A stretch of 64,000 nucleotides of DNA from assembly GCA_964529975.1 (NCBI GenBank), contig CAZGXW010000005.1, positions 1 to 64,000 on the forward strand. Reading direction: 5' to 3'. The translations under genes and the position numbers were made by a program. Source of the stretch: JADFMN01 sp964529975. GTDB lineage: Bacteria > Armatimonadota > Fimbriimonadia > Fimbriimonadales > Fimbriimonadaceae. This document shows positions 17,794 through 26,073 of this stretch, one piece after another. The notes beneath the pieces are model-generated. The model was not told the DNA's origin. It was given only the letters and a program-made list of their open reading frames with translations, and ran no database searches. Within the stretch, counting starts at the first letter, position 1. Each line of letters starts with the position of its first letter.

Positions 17794-19767
17794 GCGTTCG
17801 TCCATTTCGGGCCGAACACGTTCACGGGCATCGAGTGGGGGCACGGCACGGAGGACCCGAACGTCTTCAACCCGACCGAACTCGACGCAAGGCAGTGGTG
17901 CCGCGTGTTCAAGGAGGCCGGAATGACCGGCGTGATCATCACCGCCAAGCACCATGACGGCTTCGCGCTCTGGCCCAGCAAACACACCAAGCACAGCGTG
18001 GCGTCAAGCAAGTGGAAGGGCGGCAAAGGAGACGTGCTGCGAGAACTTAGCGACGCCTGTAAGGAGTACGGACTCTGGATGGGCGTCTACCTCTCGCCCT
18101 GGGATCGCAACCACCCGACCTACGGCACGCCGGAGTACAACGACGTGTTTGTCGCCATGCTAGAGGAAGTCCTCACGCAGTACGGCGACATGAAGGAAGT
18201 TTGGTTCGACGGCGCGAACGGAGAGGGACCGAATGGAAAGAGACAGGTCTACGATTGGCCGCGGTTCGAGGCCACAGTGCGCAAACACGCCCCCAACGCC
18301 GTCATCTTTGGCGACGGCGGCGATGTCCGATGGGTGGGCAACGAGCAAGGGTTTGTTGGTGAGACCAACTGGAACTTTCTGCCGTCCGGGCACTGGCCCG
18401 GCGACCAGACGATCTATCACTTGCTCAACAATGGTGATCCGAACGGGAACAAGTACTCGCCTGGCGAGTGCGACGTCTCTATCCGTCCAGGTTGGTTCTG
18501 GCGAGCGAGCGAGAACGACAAAGTCAAGTCTCTCGCACAACTCCAAGAGATCTGGTACCGCTCAATCGGCCACGGTGGCAACCTGCTCCTCAATGTCCCG
18601 CCAGACACGCGCGGCGTTATCCATGAAGAGGACGTGCGCGCCCTCGGCGAGTTCAAAAGATGGCAGGACGCTGTGTTCGGCGAAGACTTCGCGCGCAGAG
18701 CCCGGGCATCGACAAACGCTCTTCCCCGCGGCTCGTTCGGTGTCAGCAACCTCCTCGACGGGGACGATTCGTCGCTGTGGGCGACGCGAGACGGGCTGCG
18801 CGAAGCGACGGTCGAACTCCACTGGGACCAGCCGACGATCATCGACCATATCGAACTGGCGGAACCGTTGGCCTATGGACAGCGGATCGACTCGGTCGTC
18901 GTGCGTGGCGACGACGGTCGTGGACCGAAGATCCTAGCCCAAGGTACGACCGTCGGCTATCGCAGAGTTTTCAAGTTTCCCGCGCTCGCGGCAAGGTCGG
19001 TCACAGTCACTGTGCGGTCGAGAAGCGGAAGCGTCCTTCTCTCTTCCATCAGGGCCTTCCTCGGCGCCCCAAATCTGACGGTATCGACCGATGCGACAGA
19101 GTTCCTCGACTCGACGACCGTGACTCTGAAGTCAGACAATCCGTTCGCCGTGGTGGTCTACACGCTCGATGGATCAACGCCGACTCGTAGTTCGACGATC
19201 TACCGTGGCCCGATCACTGTTCGCGAGTCGTCCGTTTTGAAAGCCGTCGCATTGCAGGGCGGGCGGACTAGCCCGGTCGTCGAGAGAACCTTCGTCAAGC
19301 ACGACAAGTCGACCCTGTGGCCAGCGACGGTGTTCATCCGTGAACCCGACCCCGGCCTGCGATACGACTACTTTGCCCAGCGTTTTCAGACTCTAGACCA
19401 GATGAAGGACGCGAAGCCGGAGTCGTTTGGAGTCAGCACCACGGGTCTGGACCTCGCCCACAGGAAGAGGCCCGAGGACTTCGCGCTCGCGTTCTCGGGC
19501 GTCGTCACGATCCCCCAAGACGCCGTCGTGTCGTTCAATCTCACGAGCGACGATGGCAGTCGCCTTTACATCGACGACCGCTTGGTGATCGATAACGACG
19601 GCCTACACGGGATGGTGAATAAGCAGGGCTCTGCGCCGCTTGCGGCTGGATACCATCGCATCCGCGTGGAGTACTTCAACGCGAGCGGTGGACTGGGACT
19701 TGCCTTAGAGTGGAGCGGCACTGGCCTGACCACCGGGCCTATTCCGACGAACGCCTTCCGCCACTGA
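17794..19767 (+). CDS. GH29 alpha-L-fucosidase with chitobiase-like and PA14 domains, 5' end lost in gap
   Basis: The 657 visible residues begin inside the GH29 barrel (AFVHFGPNTFTGIEWGHG, then MTGVIITAKHHDGFALWPS). EVWFDGANG contains the predicted nucleophile Asp, and the barrel runs to about residue 300. A discoidin-like module follows (about 310-425), then a chitobiase C-terminal-type segment (VVYTLDGSTPTRSSTIYRGP) and a PA14 domain (VSFNLTSDDGSRLYIDDRLV). It would release terminal L-fucose from glycans at the cell surface or outside. It lies 35 bp from the sugar ABC genes, suggesting co-expression with uptake. Confidence 0.88.
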   Translation, partial: AFVHFGPNTFTGIEWGHGTEDPNVFNPTELDARQWCRVFKEAGMTGVIITAKHHDGFALWPSKHTKHSVASSKWKGGKGDVLRELSDACKEYGLWMGVYLSPWDRNHPTYGTPEYNDVFVAMLEEVLTQYGDMKEVWFDGANGEGPNGKRQVYDWPRFEATVRKHAPNAVIFGDGGDVRWVGNEQGFVGETNWNFLPSGHWPGDQTIYHLLNNGDPNGNKYSPGECDVSIRPGWFWRASENDKVKSLAQLQEIWYRSIGHGGNLLLNVPPDTRGVIHEEDVRALGEFKRWQDAVFGEDFARRARASTNALPRGSFGVSNLLDGDDSSLWATRDGLREATVELHWDQPTIIDHIELAEPLAYGQRIDSVVVRGDDGRGPKILAQGTTVGYRRVFKFPALAARSVTVTVRSRSGSVLLSSIRAFLGAPNLTVSTDATEFLDSTTVTLKSDNPFAVVVYTLDGSTPTRSSTIYRGPITVRESSVLKAVALQGGRTSPVVERTFVKHDKSTLWPATVFIREPDPGLRYDYFAQRFQTLDQMKDAKPESFGVSTTGLDLAHRKRPEDFALAFSGVVTIPQDAVVSFNLTSDDGSRLYIDDRLVIDNDGLHGMVNKQGSAPLAAGYHRIRVEYFNASGGLGLALEWSGTGLTTGPIPTNAFRH

Positions 19768-19802
19768 TCTGTCCGACACTTGCCAAACGTCTTATCAGTC
19801 GT

Positions 19803-21116
19803 ATGAAGGCTTCGACGGCTCTAGCAACACTCGCCGTCGTCGGTGCCCTCGTCGCGAGCGAAGTCGTCGTCCGGCCTAAGCACGACGACGGAAAGGTCCA
19901 TATCACGTACTGGGAGAAGTGGGTCGGCATCGAGTTTGAGGCCGTGAAAAGGGTCGTCGACGACTTCAATTCCAGTCAAGACCGCATCCACGTCGACCTG
20001 CTCAGCGTGAGCGGAATCCACAACAAGACTCTGATGGCCACTGCGGCGGGAGTGCCGCCGGATGTGGCTGGCCTGTTCGGTCCGAACGTCGCCCAATACT
20101 TCCACGACAGAGCCGTGATCCCCCTAGACGAACTGTGCGCGGAGGCCGGTATCTCGCGCGACGACTACATTCCCATCTATTGGGACATTTGCACGTTCGA
20201 GGGGCGGCTCTATGCGCTCCCGCTCACACCTGCGAGCACGGCGCTGCACTACAACACCCGGCTGTTCGCGCAGGCGGGAATCAAGGCGCCGCCCGAGACG
20301 ATCGAGGAAATGGACGAGGTTGTTGACCTCCTGACGAAGTCTAAACCCAATGGCGAGATCACGGTCGCTGGGTTCATGCACCAGGAGCCAGGTTGGTGGA
20401 ACTGGGGATGGGGGTTCGTTTTTGGCGGCGAACTCTGGGACGGTGAGTCGAAGATCACGTGCGACTCGCCTGAGAACGTGCGCGCCTACACTTGGGTGCA
20501 GTCCTATGCAAAGAAGTACGGGACGAGCAAGTTGCAGAACTTCAAGAGCGGGTTCGGCGCGTTCAACTCTCCACAAAACGCGTTCATGTCCGAGAAGGTG
20601 GCGATGGTTCTGCAGGGTGGCTGGATGGGCAACTTCATCTCCACGCACAAACCGAGCCTAAAATGGGCGGCGTCCCCGTTCCCCTATCCAAGCGACAGGC
20701 CAGACCTCAAGGGCCGAACCTTCGCCGATCTCGATATCCTCGTCATCCCGCGCGGCGCAAAGCACCCAAAAGAGGCGTTCGAGTTCATCAAGTACATGCA
20801 GTCGCAAAGTGCGATGGAGAAACTCTGCCTTGGCCAGACCAAGCACTCCCCGCTAGCCAAGTCGAGCCCTGAGTTCTACGCCAACCACCCCAACCCCTAC
20901 ATCCGGCTCTTCACCGACATGCCCAAGAACGCGAGCGTGGTCTCACCGCCAAAGATCGCGATATGGCCCGAGTATTCGTCAGAGATGCGCAACGCGTTCG
21001 ACCAGATCGTGCTCGAGGGCAAGGACCCACAGACCGTCCTCACGAACGTCCGAATGCGCATGCAACCTGCGCTCGACAGGTATCTGCGAGAAAAGGCGCT
21101 GAGGGAGCACGAATGA
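19803..21116 (+). CDS. Sugar ABC transporter substrate-binding protein
   Basis: 437 aa. An N-terminal hydrophobic segment (about 3-20, no lipobox Cys) is followed by the family 1 extracellular solute-binding fold: VHITYWEKWVGIEFEAVKRVV, GIHNKTLMATAAGVPPDVAGL, YALPLTPASTALHYNTRLF, then MVLQGGWMGNFI. It would bind a mono- or oligosaccharide in the periplasm. It forms an operon with the two permeases; its stop overlaps the first permease by 4 bp. The neighbouring GH29 gene makes fucose-containing glycans a possible substrate. The start was chosen at the signal segment. Confidence 0.9.
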   Translation: MKASTALATLAVVGALVASEVVVRPKHDDGKVHITYWEKWVGIEFEAVKRVVDDFNSSQDRIHVDLLSVSGIHNKTLMATAAGVPPDVAGLFGPNVAQYFHDRAVIPLDELCAEAGISRDDYIPIYWDICTFEGRLYALPLTPASTALHYNTRLFAQAGIKAPPETIEEMDEVVDLLTKSKPNGEITVAGFMHQEPGWWNWGWGFVFGGELWDGESKITCDSPENVRAYTWVQSYAKKYGTSKLQNFKSGFGAFNSPQNAFMSEKVAMVLQGGWMGNFISTHKPSLKWAASPFPYPSDRPDLKGRTFADLDILVIPRGAKHPKEAFEFIKYMQSQSAMEKLCLGQTKHSPLAKSSPEFYANHPNPYIRLFTDMPKNASVVSPPKIAIWPEYSSEMRNAFDQIVLEGKDPQTVLTNVRMRMQPALDRYLREKALREHE

Positions 21117-21991
21117 TCCGTCGGCGTGAAAGTCGGTCTGGAGTCGTCTTCGCCGCGCCGTGGATCATCGGTTTTGGCGTCTTTCTCGCTTACCCGATCC
21201 TGGCATCGGTCTACTTCAGTTTCACCGAGTACTCGGTGCTCAAGCCGCCTGTCTGGGTCGGTACCGAGAACTACTCGACCATGTTCGCTGATGAAGTGTT
21301 CTGGAAGACGCTCGGCAACACGCTGTTCTTCTCCGCGCTCTACGTGCCGCTGGCGGCGGTTGTGGCCTTCGGCCTTGCTTTGCTGCTGAACAGCAAGGTC
21401 GCGCTGATGCCGCTATACCGCACGGTGTTCTATCTGCCGTCTCTCGTTCCCGTCGTGTCGCTTGTGATCCTTTGGATGTGGCTGTTCAACGGAGAGCACG
21501 GTCTCGTGAACATGGGCCTCGGAGTCGGTGGTGTAGAGGGTCCTGGCTGGCTGACAGAGCCTGCATGGTCGAAGCCAGCGATCGTGATGATGTCCCTTTG
21601 GGGCGTCGGGAACGCGATGGTGATCTACCTTGCTGGCCTGCAGCAAGTTCCGCAGCAGTTGTACGAAGCCGCCGACATCGACGGCGCAAGCCCTTGGGCG
21701 AAGACGCGCAGCGTGACTATCCCGCTCGTGTCGCCCGTCATCCTTTTCAACGTCGTGATGTCGATCATCTGGTCGTTACAGGTCTTCACCCAGCCGTATG
21801 TGCTCTCAGAAGACGGCTCTCCCTCGCGATCGATCTACTTCTATTCGATGTACCTCTTTGACAATGCGTTCAAGTACCACAAGATGGGGTACGCGAGCGC
21901 CATGGCGTGGATCATGTTCGTCGTGATCTTCCTTCTGACCCTGCTCGCGGTTAAGTTTGCAGAGAAGCGCGTGTACTACGAGGGAGGTTAG
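21113..21991 (+). CDS. Sugar ABC transporter permease (MalF/UgpA type)
   Basis: 292 aa with six membrane segments. TM1 is followed by FTEYSVLKPPVWVGTENYSTMF, typical of the UgpA-like family, and the EAA loop is LYEAADIDGASPWAKTRSVTIPLVSP. It pairs with the MalG-type subunit directly downstream. The ATPase is not in the window, so a shared MsmK-type ATPase is likely. Confidence 0.93.
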   Translation: MIRRRESRSGVVFAAPWIIGFGVFLAYPILASVYFSFTEYSVLKPPVWVGTENYSTMFADEVFWKTLGNTLFFSALYVPLAAVVAFGLALLLNSKVALMPLYRTVFYLPSLVPVVSLVILWMWLFNGEHGLVNMGLGVGGVEGPGWLTEPAWSKPAIVMMSLWGVGNAMVIYLAGLQQVPQQLYEAADIDGASPWAKTRSVTIPLVSPVILFNVVMSIIWSLQVFTQPYVLSEDGSPSRSIYFYSMYLFDNAFKYHKMGYASAMAWIMFVVIFLLTLLAVKFAEKRVYYEGG

Positions 21992-21992
21992 G

Positions 21993-22844
21993 ATGAAGAA
22001 CCGCGTCCTGCTGCAGCACACGCTCATCCACCTCGCGCTTGTCGCGCTCGGGCTCATCTTTCTCCTTCCCTTTGCGTGGATGGTGGCGACTTCGCTCAAG
22101 ACGGCGACGGAGACGACCGCAGACCCTCCAACGTTCATGCCTGCCGTCGCTCAGTGGAAGAACTACGGCGACGCGGTCGTGCACGGGCGCGACTCGCTGG
22201 GCTACACCCCGTTCTTGGTTTACGCGCGAAACACGATCTTGGTGTGCGTCTTGTTCGTTGCAGGCACGGTCGTTTCGAACAGCATCGTCGCCTACTCGTT
22301 CGCACGATTGCGCTGGCGTGGCCGCGACGTGGCCTTCGCCGCCACGCTCGCCACGATGATGGTGCCGTTCCCCGTCGTGATGGTCCCTGTGTTCTCGTTG
22401 TTCGTGAGCCTGGACTGGGTGGGGACCTTCCGACCGCTTTGGGTGCCGGCCTGGTTTGGGAGCGCCTTCAGTATCTTTCTCCTACGGCAGTTCTTTCGGA
22501 CGATCCCGATGGAACTGAGCGAGGCTGCGCGACTTGATGGTTGCAGCGAGTGGGGGATTTTCACCCGTGTCGTGGCCCCATTGGCCAAGCCCGCGATCGC
22601 CGTCGTGGCCCTCTTTGCGTTCATGGCCGCGTGGAACGACTTTCTCGGCCCTTTGATCTATCTCCACAGCCAAGAGCAGTTCACGCTCTCGCTCGGCCTA
22701 CAGTTCTACAAGAGCCAACACAGCGCCCAGTGGCACCTCCTCATGGCTGCCTCGACCATCGTCGTCGCACCGATCATCGTGCTGTTCTTCTTTACCCAGC
22801 GGCTTTTCATCCAAGGGATCGCGGCGACCGGATTGAAAGGGTAG
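21993..22844 (+). CDS. Sugar ABC transporter permease (MalG/UgpE type)
   Basis: 283 aa. GGGAGG precedes the ATG at SD distance. TM1 leads to WMVATSLKTATETTADPPTF, the usual MalG N-terminal region, and the EAA loop is ELSEAARLDGCSEWGIFTRVVAPLAKP. It ends with the typical FTQRLFIQGIAATGLKG. It is the second channel subunit of the importer. Confidence 0.93.
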   Translation: MKNRVLLQHTLIHLALVALGLIFLLPFAWMVATSLKTATETTADPPTFMPAVAQWKNYGDAVVHGRDSLGYTPFLVYARNTILVCVLFVAGTVVSNSIVAYSFARLRWRGRDVAFAATLATMMVPFPVVMVPVFSLFVSLDWVGTFRPLWVPAWFGSAFSIFLLRQFFRTIPMELSEAARLDGCSEWGIFTRVVAPLAKPAIAVVALFAFMAAWNDFLGPLIYLHSQEQFTLSLGLQFYKSQHSAQWHLLMAASTIVVAPIIVLFFFTQRLFIQGIAATGLKG

Positions 22845-22863
22845 GACCGGGCCGCCCGAGTGA

Positions 22864-22869
22864 TACACT
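22864..22869 (+). promoter_or_regulatory. Candidate leaderless -10 box TACACT for the sigma factor gene
   Basis: TACACT ends 10 nt before ATG 22880 with no SD between. It would give the sigma/anti-sigma pair its own promoter, separate from the sugar ABC operon 35 bp upstream. Confidence 0.45.
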
Positions 22870-22879
22870 GGGCCCACTG

Positions 22880-23437
22880 ATGGATCGGGCAAGATTCGAG
22901 AGCCACCTCAAGCCCGTGCTCGACGTCGCCTATGGCTACGCCCACAAACTCACGGGCAACCAGGACGACGCAATGGATCTTGTCCAGGACGCAGCAGTCC
23001 AGGCGTTCAGGTCCATTGGAACCTTCGAGGAAGGAACGAACTTCAAGGCGTGGTTCATGAAGATCCTCACGAACAAGTTTTACAAGTCAAAGGTTCGCGA
23101 GGCAAGGCGTGGGCAGAGCGTTCCGCTCGAAGACGCCGAAGACCTCTTTATGTACACTGCCGCCGAAGACGGCGGGTTGAAGGACACCCTCGACATCGTG
23201 TTCGACAAACTTGACCAGGAAGAGGTCCAAAGGGCCATCGATGAGCTGCCCGAGGAATACAGGGTCGTAAGCCTGCTCTACTTCCTGAACGACTTCACCT
23301 ACGAGGAGATCGCAGAGGCCGCCGAGATCCCCATTGGGACGGTCCGGTCGCGGCTGCACCGTGGCCGAAAACTTCTCCAGAAGGCGCTTTGGCACACGGC
23401 AGAAGACCGCGGGCTTGTGGCAGGAGGTGCGAAGTGA
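22880..23437 (+). CDS. ECF-type RNA polymerase sigma factor
   Basis: 185 aa. Region 2 is seen in the N-terminal half (AYGYAHKLTGNQDDAMDLVQDAAVQAF, then FKAWFMKILTNKFY) and region 4 in the C-terminal part (ELPEEYRVVSLLYFLNDFTYEEIAEA, IPIGTVRSRLHRGRKLL). It would direct RNA polymerase to a stress or envelope regulon. The zinc-finger anti-sigma gene overlaps by 4 bp, so it is probably held inactive until a signal arrives. An SigH/RpoE-like subgroup is likely but not assigned. Confidence 0.93.
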   Translation: MDRARFESHLKPVLDVAYGYAHKLTGNQDDAMDLVQDAAVQAFRSIGTFEEGTNFKAWFMKILTNKFYKSKVREARRGQSVPLEDAEDLFMYTAAEDGGLKDTLDIVFDKLDQEEVQRAIDELPEEYRVVSLLYFLNDFTYEEIAEAAEIPIGTVRSRLHRGRKLLQKALWHTAEDRGLVAGGAK

Positions 23438-23685
23438 GCGAACACGACAAGTGCTCGTGCGACGAGGCCGTTGAACTCCTCGGCGATTTCCTGTGCAAGG
23501 AACTGACGCCGGAGGAGCGCGAGCGCGTCGAGGCTCACCTTTGTGAGTGCATCGAGTGCGCGGACTTTTACCAGTTCGAAGGCAAGATGCTCGAGTGCGT
23601 CAAACGGAAAGTGACGGAGACACAGCTGCCGAAGGAACTCGTCGACAAGGTGCTCAAGGCGCTTGACGAGTGCGAGAAGGCCTAG
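23434..23685 (+). CDS. Zinc-finger anti-sigma factor
   Basis: 83 aa from a GTG overlapping the sigma factor stop, with AGGAGG upstream. The His and Cys arrangement in VEAHLCECIECADFYQFEGKM matches the ZAS/zf-HC2 motif (HxxxCxxC-like), with extra Cys near the N-terminus (KCSCDEA). There is no membrane segment, so this is a soluble, possibly redox-sensing anti-sigma factor of the RsrA type. It would bind the sigma factor encoded just before it. Confidence 0.87.
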   Translation: MSEHDKCSCDEAVELLGDFLCKELTPEERERVEAHLCECIECADFYQFEGKMLECVKRKVTETQLPKELVDKVLKALDECEKA

Positions 23686-24536
23686 GCGGCCTCTTTGGCG
23701 GCGGGGGCTTCTTCGACGTCCTGTTCGGACTTCTTGAACGCGGCAAAGATCGAGCGCATCCTCTGCAAGATTCCGACGGCCGGGGAGTCGACGACCGGTG
23801 ACGGTTCGCGATTGAGCCATTCGACGAGCGAATCGATCGCGCGAGACGCCTTGCACTTTGGCGATGTCAGGATGAAGGCTTGCCTCGATCGAAGCGCTTT
23901 GCCGACCTCCGGGTCAAGAGGCACGATGCCAGCCAGGGCGATCTCCTTGTTGAGGAACTGTGCAACGATCGAACTGACTCTGCCATAGACGGTCGAGGCT
24001 TGAGACGGTGATTCGGCCATGTTGACGATCAACGCGACTTCGGCACCAGGCTTCTCTTCGAAGACAGCCTTCGCCGTCGCGTAGGCGTCCATCACACTGG
24101 TCGGGTCGGGCGTCGTGACGACCAGGACGCGCTTCGATGCGCGCAGAAAGGCCGTTGCGCTTTCTCCAATGCCGCTCGAAGTGTCGAAAACGACGTAGGC
24201 GTGCTTGGAACCAGCATCGAGGACGGCATCCACGAGGGCCTTCAGTTCTTCGCCGCCGAGGCTCGCAAGTTCCTTGCTTCCGGTCCCCCCACACACGACG
24301 TCTATGCCCTCTGGCCCCTCGACCACGGCCTCAGAGACTGGGACGGAGTCACGCACGACATGGAGCAGGGTCTTCGCGGGTTTGATGCCCAAGACCAGAT
24401 CGACGTTCGCCAGGCCCATGTCCGCGTCGACGAGAAGGGTCTTGTGGCCGTGCTCGGCCAGCGAGATCGCCAGGCTGACGGAGAGGCTCGTCTTTCCGAC
24501 GCCCCCCTTTCCGTTCGCGATGGCGATCGAAACCAT
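23682..24536 (-). CDS. MinD/ParA family ATPase (FlhG/MinD-like)
   Basis: 284 aa. The deviant Walker A KGGVGKT sits at the N-terminus (IAIANGKGGVGKTSLSVSLA), then LLVDADMGLANVDLVLG, which is the FlhG/MinD signature, and a later NMAESPSQ region. The C-terminus (after about 240) is a charged tail instead of a clear MinD amphipathic helix. It would act as an ATP-dependent positioning switch. The partner gene upstream has a secretion-ATPase N-domain, so a role with type IV pili or type II secretion is plausible. It begins 1 bp after that gene's stop. Confidence 0.85.
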   Translation of the reverse strand: MVSIAIANGKGGVGKTSLSVSLAISLAEHGHKTLLVDADMGLANVDLVLGIKPAKTLLHVVRDSVPVSEAVVEGPEGIDVVCGGTGSKELASLGGEELKALVDAVLDAGSKHAYVVFDTSSGIGESATAFLRASKRVLVVTTPDPTSVMDAYATAKAVFEEKPGAEVALIVNMAESPSQASTVYGRVSSIVAQFLNKEIALAGIVPLDPEVGKALRSRQAFILTSPKCKASRAIDSLVEWLNREPSPVVDSPAVGILQRMRSIFAAFKKSEQDVEEAPAAKEAA

Positions 24537-24537
24537 C

Positions 24538-25455
24538 TTACGCGGCCCTCCGGAAGAGTCCTTTGAGCCCTTTTTTCTTCTCCGCCGCTGGGGCAGCCGC
24601 CCAGACCGCCTCGCGCTCGCTGTCGTAGTCGTCACCGGCATAGGCCTTTCTTAGGCCAGCGAGGACTTCCTCGATCGGAGCCTCTTCCGCGACGACCTGG
24701 CACGCGATCGCGTCAGCGATCATATCGAGTGAGGACTGGTCGAACGGAGCGACCGCTTTCAAGACAATTGTGTTCGCTTCGAGCCGCACGGGCAGCGCTA
24801 GCGCTGCTATCGCGAGGTGCGACGGCACGCGCGCAACGGCGGCAGGGTCGTACTCCAGTAAAGGTTTGGGCTGCTCATCCTCTTGGATGTGAAGGAAAGT
24901 CCCTGGATCTTGTTCGGGCTGCGGGCCTGCAATCATTTTGGGTTCCGTCGCAACAACCGGTTCGGCGGGCGCGGCAGTTCCGGCGGCCTCAGCAAGGAGC
25001 CGCTGAATCTCGTTGTCGGAGAGCGGGCCGTTTACAGGCTTGGCCTCTTCGACAGCGTTTTTTCGCGCCGCCTCGACGAGAGACTCCTCGTCGATGTCCG
25101 CATGGGGCTCTTCCTCTTCCGGCTGGACTGGGGGCTCGACGGCTTGGGCTGCGACAACGACAGGTGCATCGGCAACTGGCTCAGTCTTCGGCTCAGATGG
25201 CGCTACGAAAGGCTGTGCCGTCGCAATCGCCTCTTGGTTCGCCATCCATCCTGCGATCTGGACCCGAAGGCTGTGGTTTTCGCCCTTGACGTGAGCGACT
25301 TCCTCGCTCAATTGAGTGACCGCCTTGCGCAGGTCGCAAAGTTGATCAAGGAGTTGGCCCATGGTCTCGTCCGAGGCTTGGAGGGGCGCCTGGATAGGCA
25401 CCTGGGCTGGTTCAGACGGGCCGTCTGACGGCTGGCGGCGTGCGAACTGTTGCAT
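24538..25455 (-). CDS. Coiled-coil protein with C-terminal MshEN-like (T2SSE N) domain
   Basis: About 305 aa from ATG 25455; a TTG at 25509 would add 18 residues. Residues about 30-70 form a coiled coil (QLLDQLCDLRKAVTQLSEEV). A long acidic, Pro/Ala-rich linker follows. The last 100 residues contain VPSHLAIAALALPVRLEANT, then IVLKAVAPFDQSSLDMIADA and a further helix, with the pattern of MshEN/T2SSE N-terminal domains that can bind c-di-GMP in some ATPases. No ATPase domain is present. It is probably an adaptor for the adjacent MinD-like protein; that is inferred from pairing only. Confidence 0.68.
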   Translation of the reverse strand: MQQFARRQPSDGPSEPAQVPIQAPLQASDETMGQLLDQLCDLRKAVTQLSEEVAHVKGENHSLRVQIAGWMANQEAIATAQPFVAPSEPKTEPVADAPVVVAAQAVEPPVQPEEEEPHADIDEESLVEAARKNAVEEAKPVNGPLSDNEIQRLLAEAAGTAAPAEPVVATEPKMIAGPQPEQDPGTFLHIQEDEQPKPLLEYDPAAVARVPSHLAIAALALPVRLEANTIVLKAVAPFDQSSLDMIADAIACQVVAEEAPIEEVLAGLRKAYAGDDYDSEREAVWAAAPAAEKKKGLKGLFRRAA

Positions 25456-25530
25456 GTCCCGTTTCGGCGAGGCTCGGGAGGGCCTCCGCCATTGAGATTC
25501 TCGGTTCAACGGGGTCGGATTTACAGGTAT

Positions 25531-26073
25531 TTATCCGGGCAACGGGACGACGATGAGCCGCTTGGGGCCGTGGACGCCCATGACGATCACCCCCTCGACG
25601 TCCGCCGTCCTGCTGGGGCCCGTCACAAGCACGCTGTTGCGGCCGGCCAGTCGCGAAAGGCCCTCTTCCAGGCTCAGCACCAAGTTGCTCTGCCGAACCA
25701 GGCAAACATGGACGGGTGGGGCCAGGCTCGTCAGTCTCCGTCTTACCGGAGCCGCGGAGATGAATATGCTGCCCGTCTCGGCGATCGCGGCGTCACAGTG
25801 TGTCACCCCGCATTCAGCGTCCCAGACGCTGGCTACACGTTGACCGAGCACCGCTCCCACGGCCTCGTCCGCGTCGTCGTCCCACGTCGCGCGATCCCGA
25901 AACCCTGCGAGCACACCGATGTCTGCGACTTCGCCCTTGTGAAACTCGAGCATCGCACAGAAGGTCTGCCAAAGATCGGCCCCCTGCTCGAGCACCACTT
26001 CTGCGGTCGGTCGGGGCCTTTCGCCACCCTTCGACTGTGGCAACGCCGCAAGGACACGATCACGATCGTCCAC
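25531..26073 (-). CDS. lutC: LutC-type LUD domain protein of lactate utilisation
   Basis: 180 aa. The LUD domain is seen in AVLGQRVASVWDAECGVTHCDAAIAETGSI, then SLAPPVHVCLVRQSNLV, and the closing DVEGVIVMGVHGPKRLIV. With LutA and LutB it forms the iron-sulfur L-lactate oxidation complex. Its start overlaps the lutB end by 14 bp. It is the last gene of the rha-lut operon. 180 aa is shorter than some LutC proteins (about 220-240), mostly at the N-terminus. Confidence 0.88.
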   Translation of the reverse strand: MDDRDRVLAALPQSKGGERPRPTAEVVLEQGADLWQTFCAMLEFHKGEVADIGVLAGFRDRATWDDDADEAVGAVLGQRVASVWDAECGVTHCDAAIAETGSIFISAAPVRRRLTSLAPPVHVCLVRQSNLVLSLEEGLSRLAGRNSVLVTGPSRTADVEGVIVMGVHGPKRLIVVPLPG

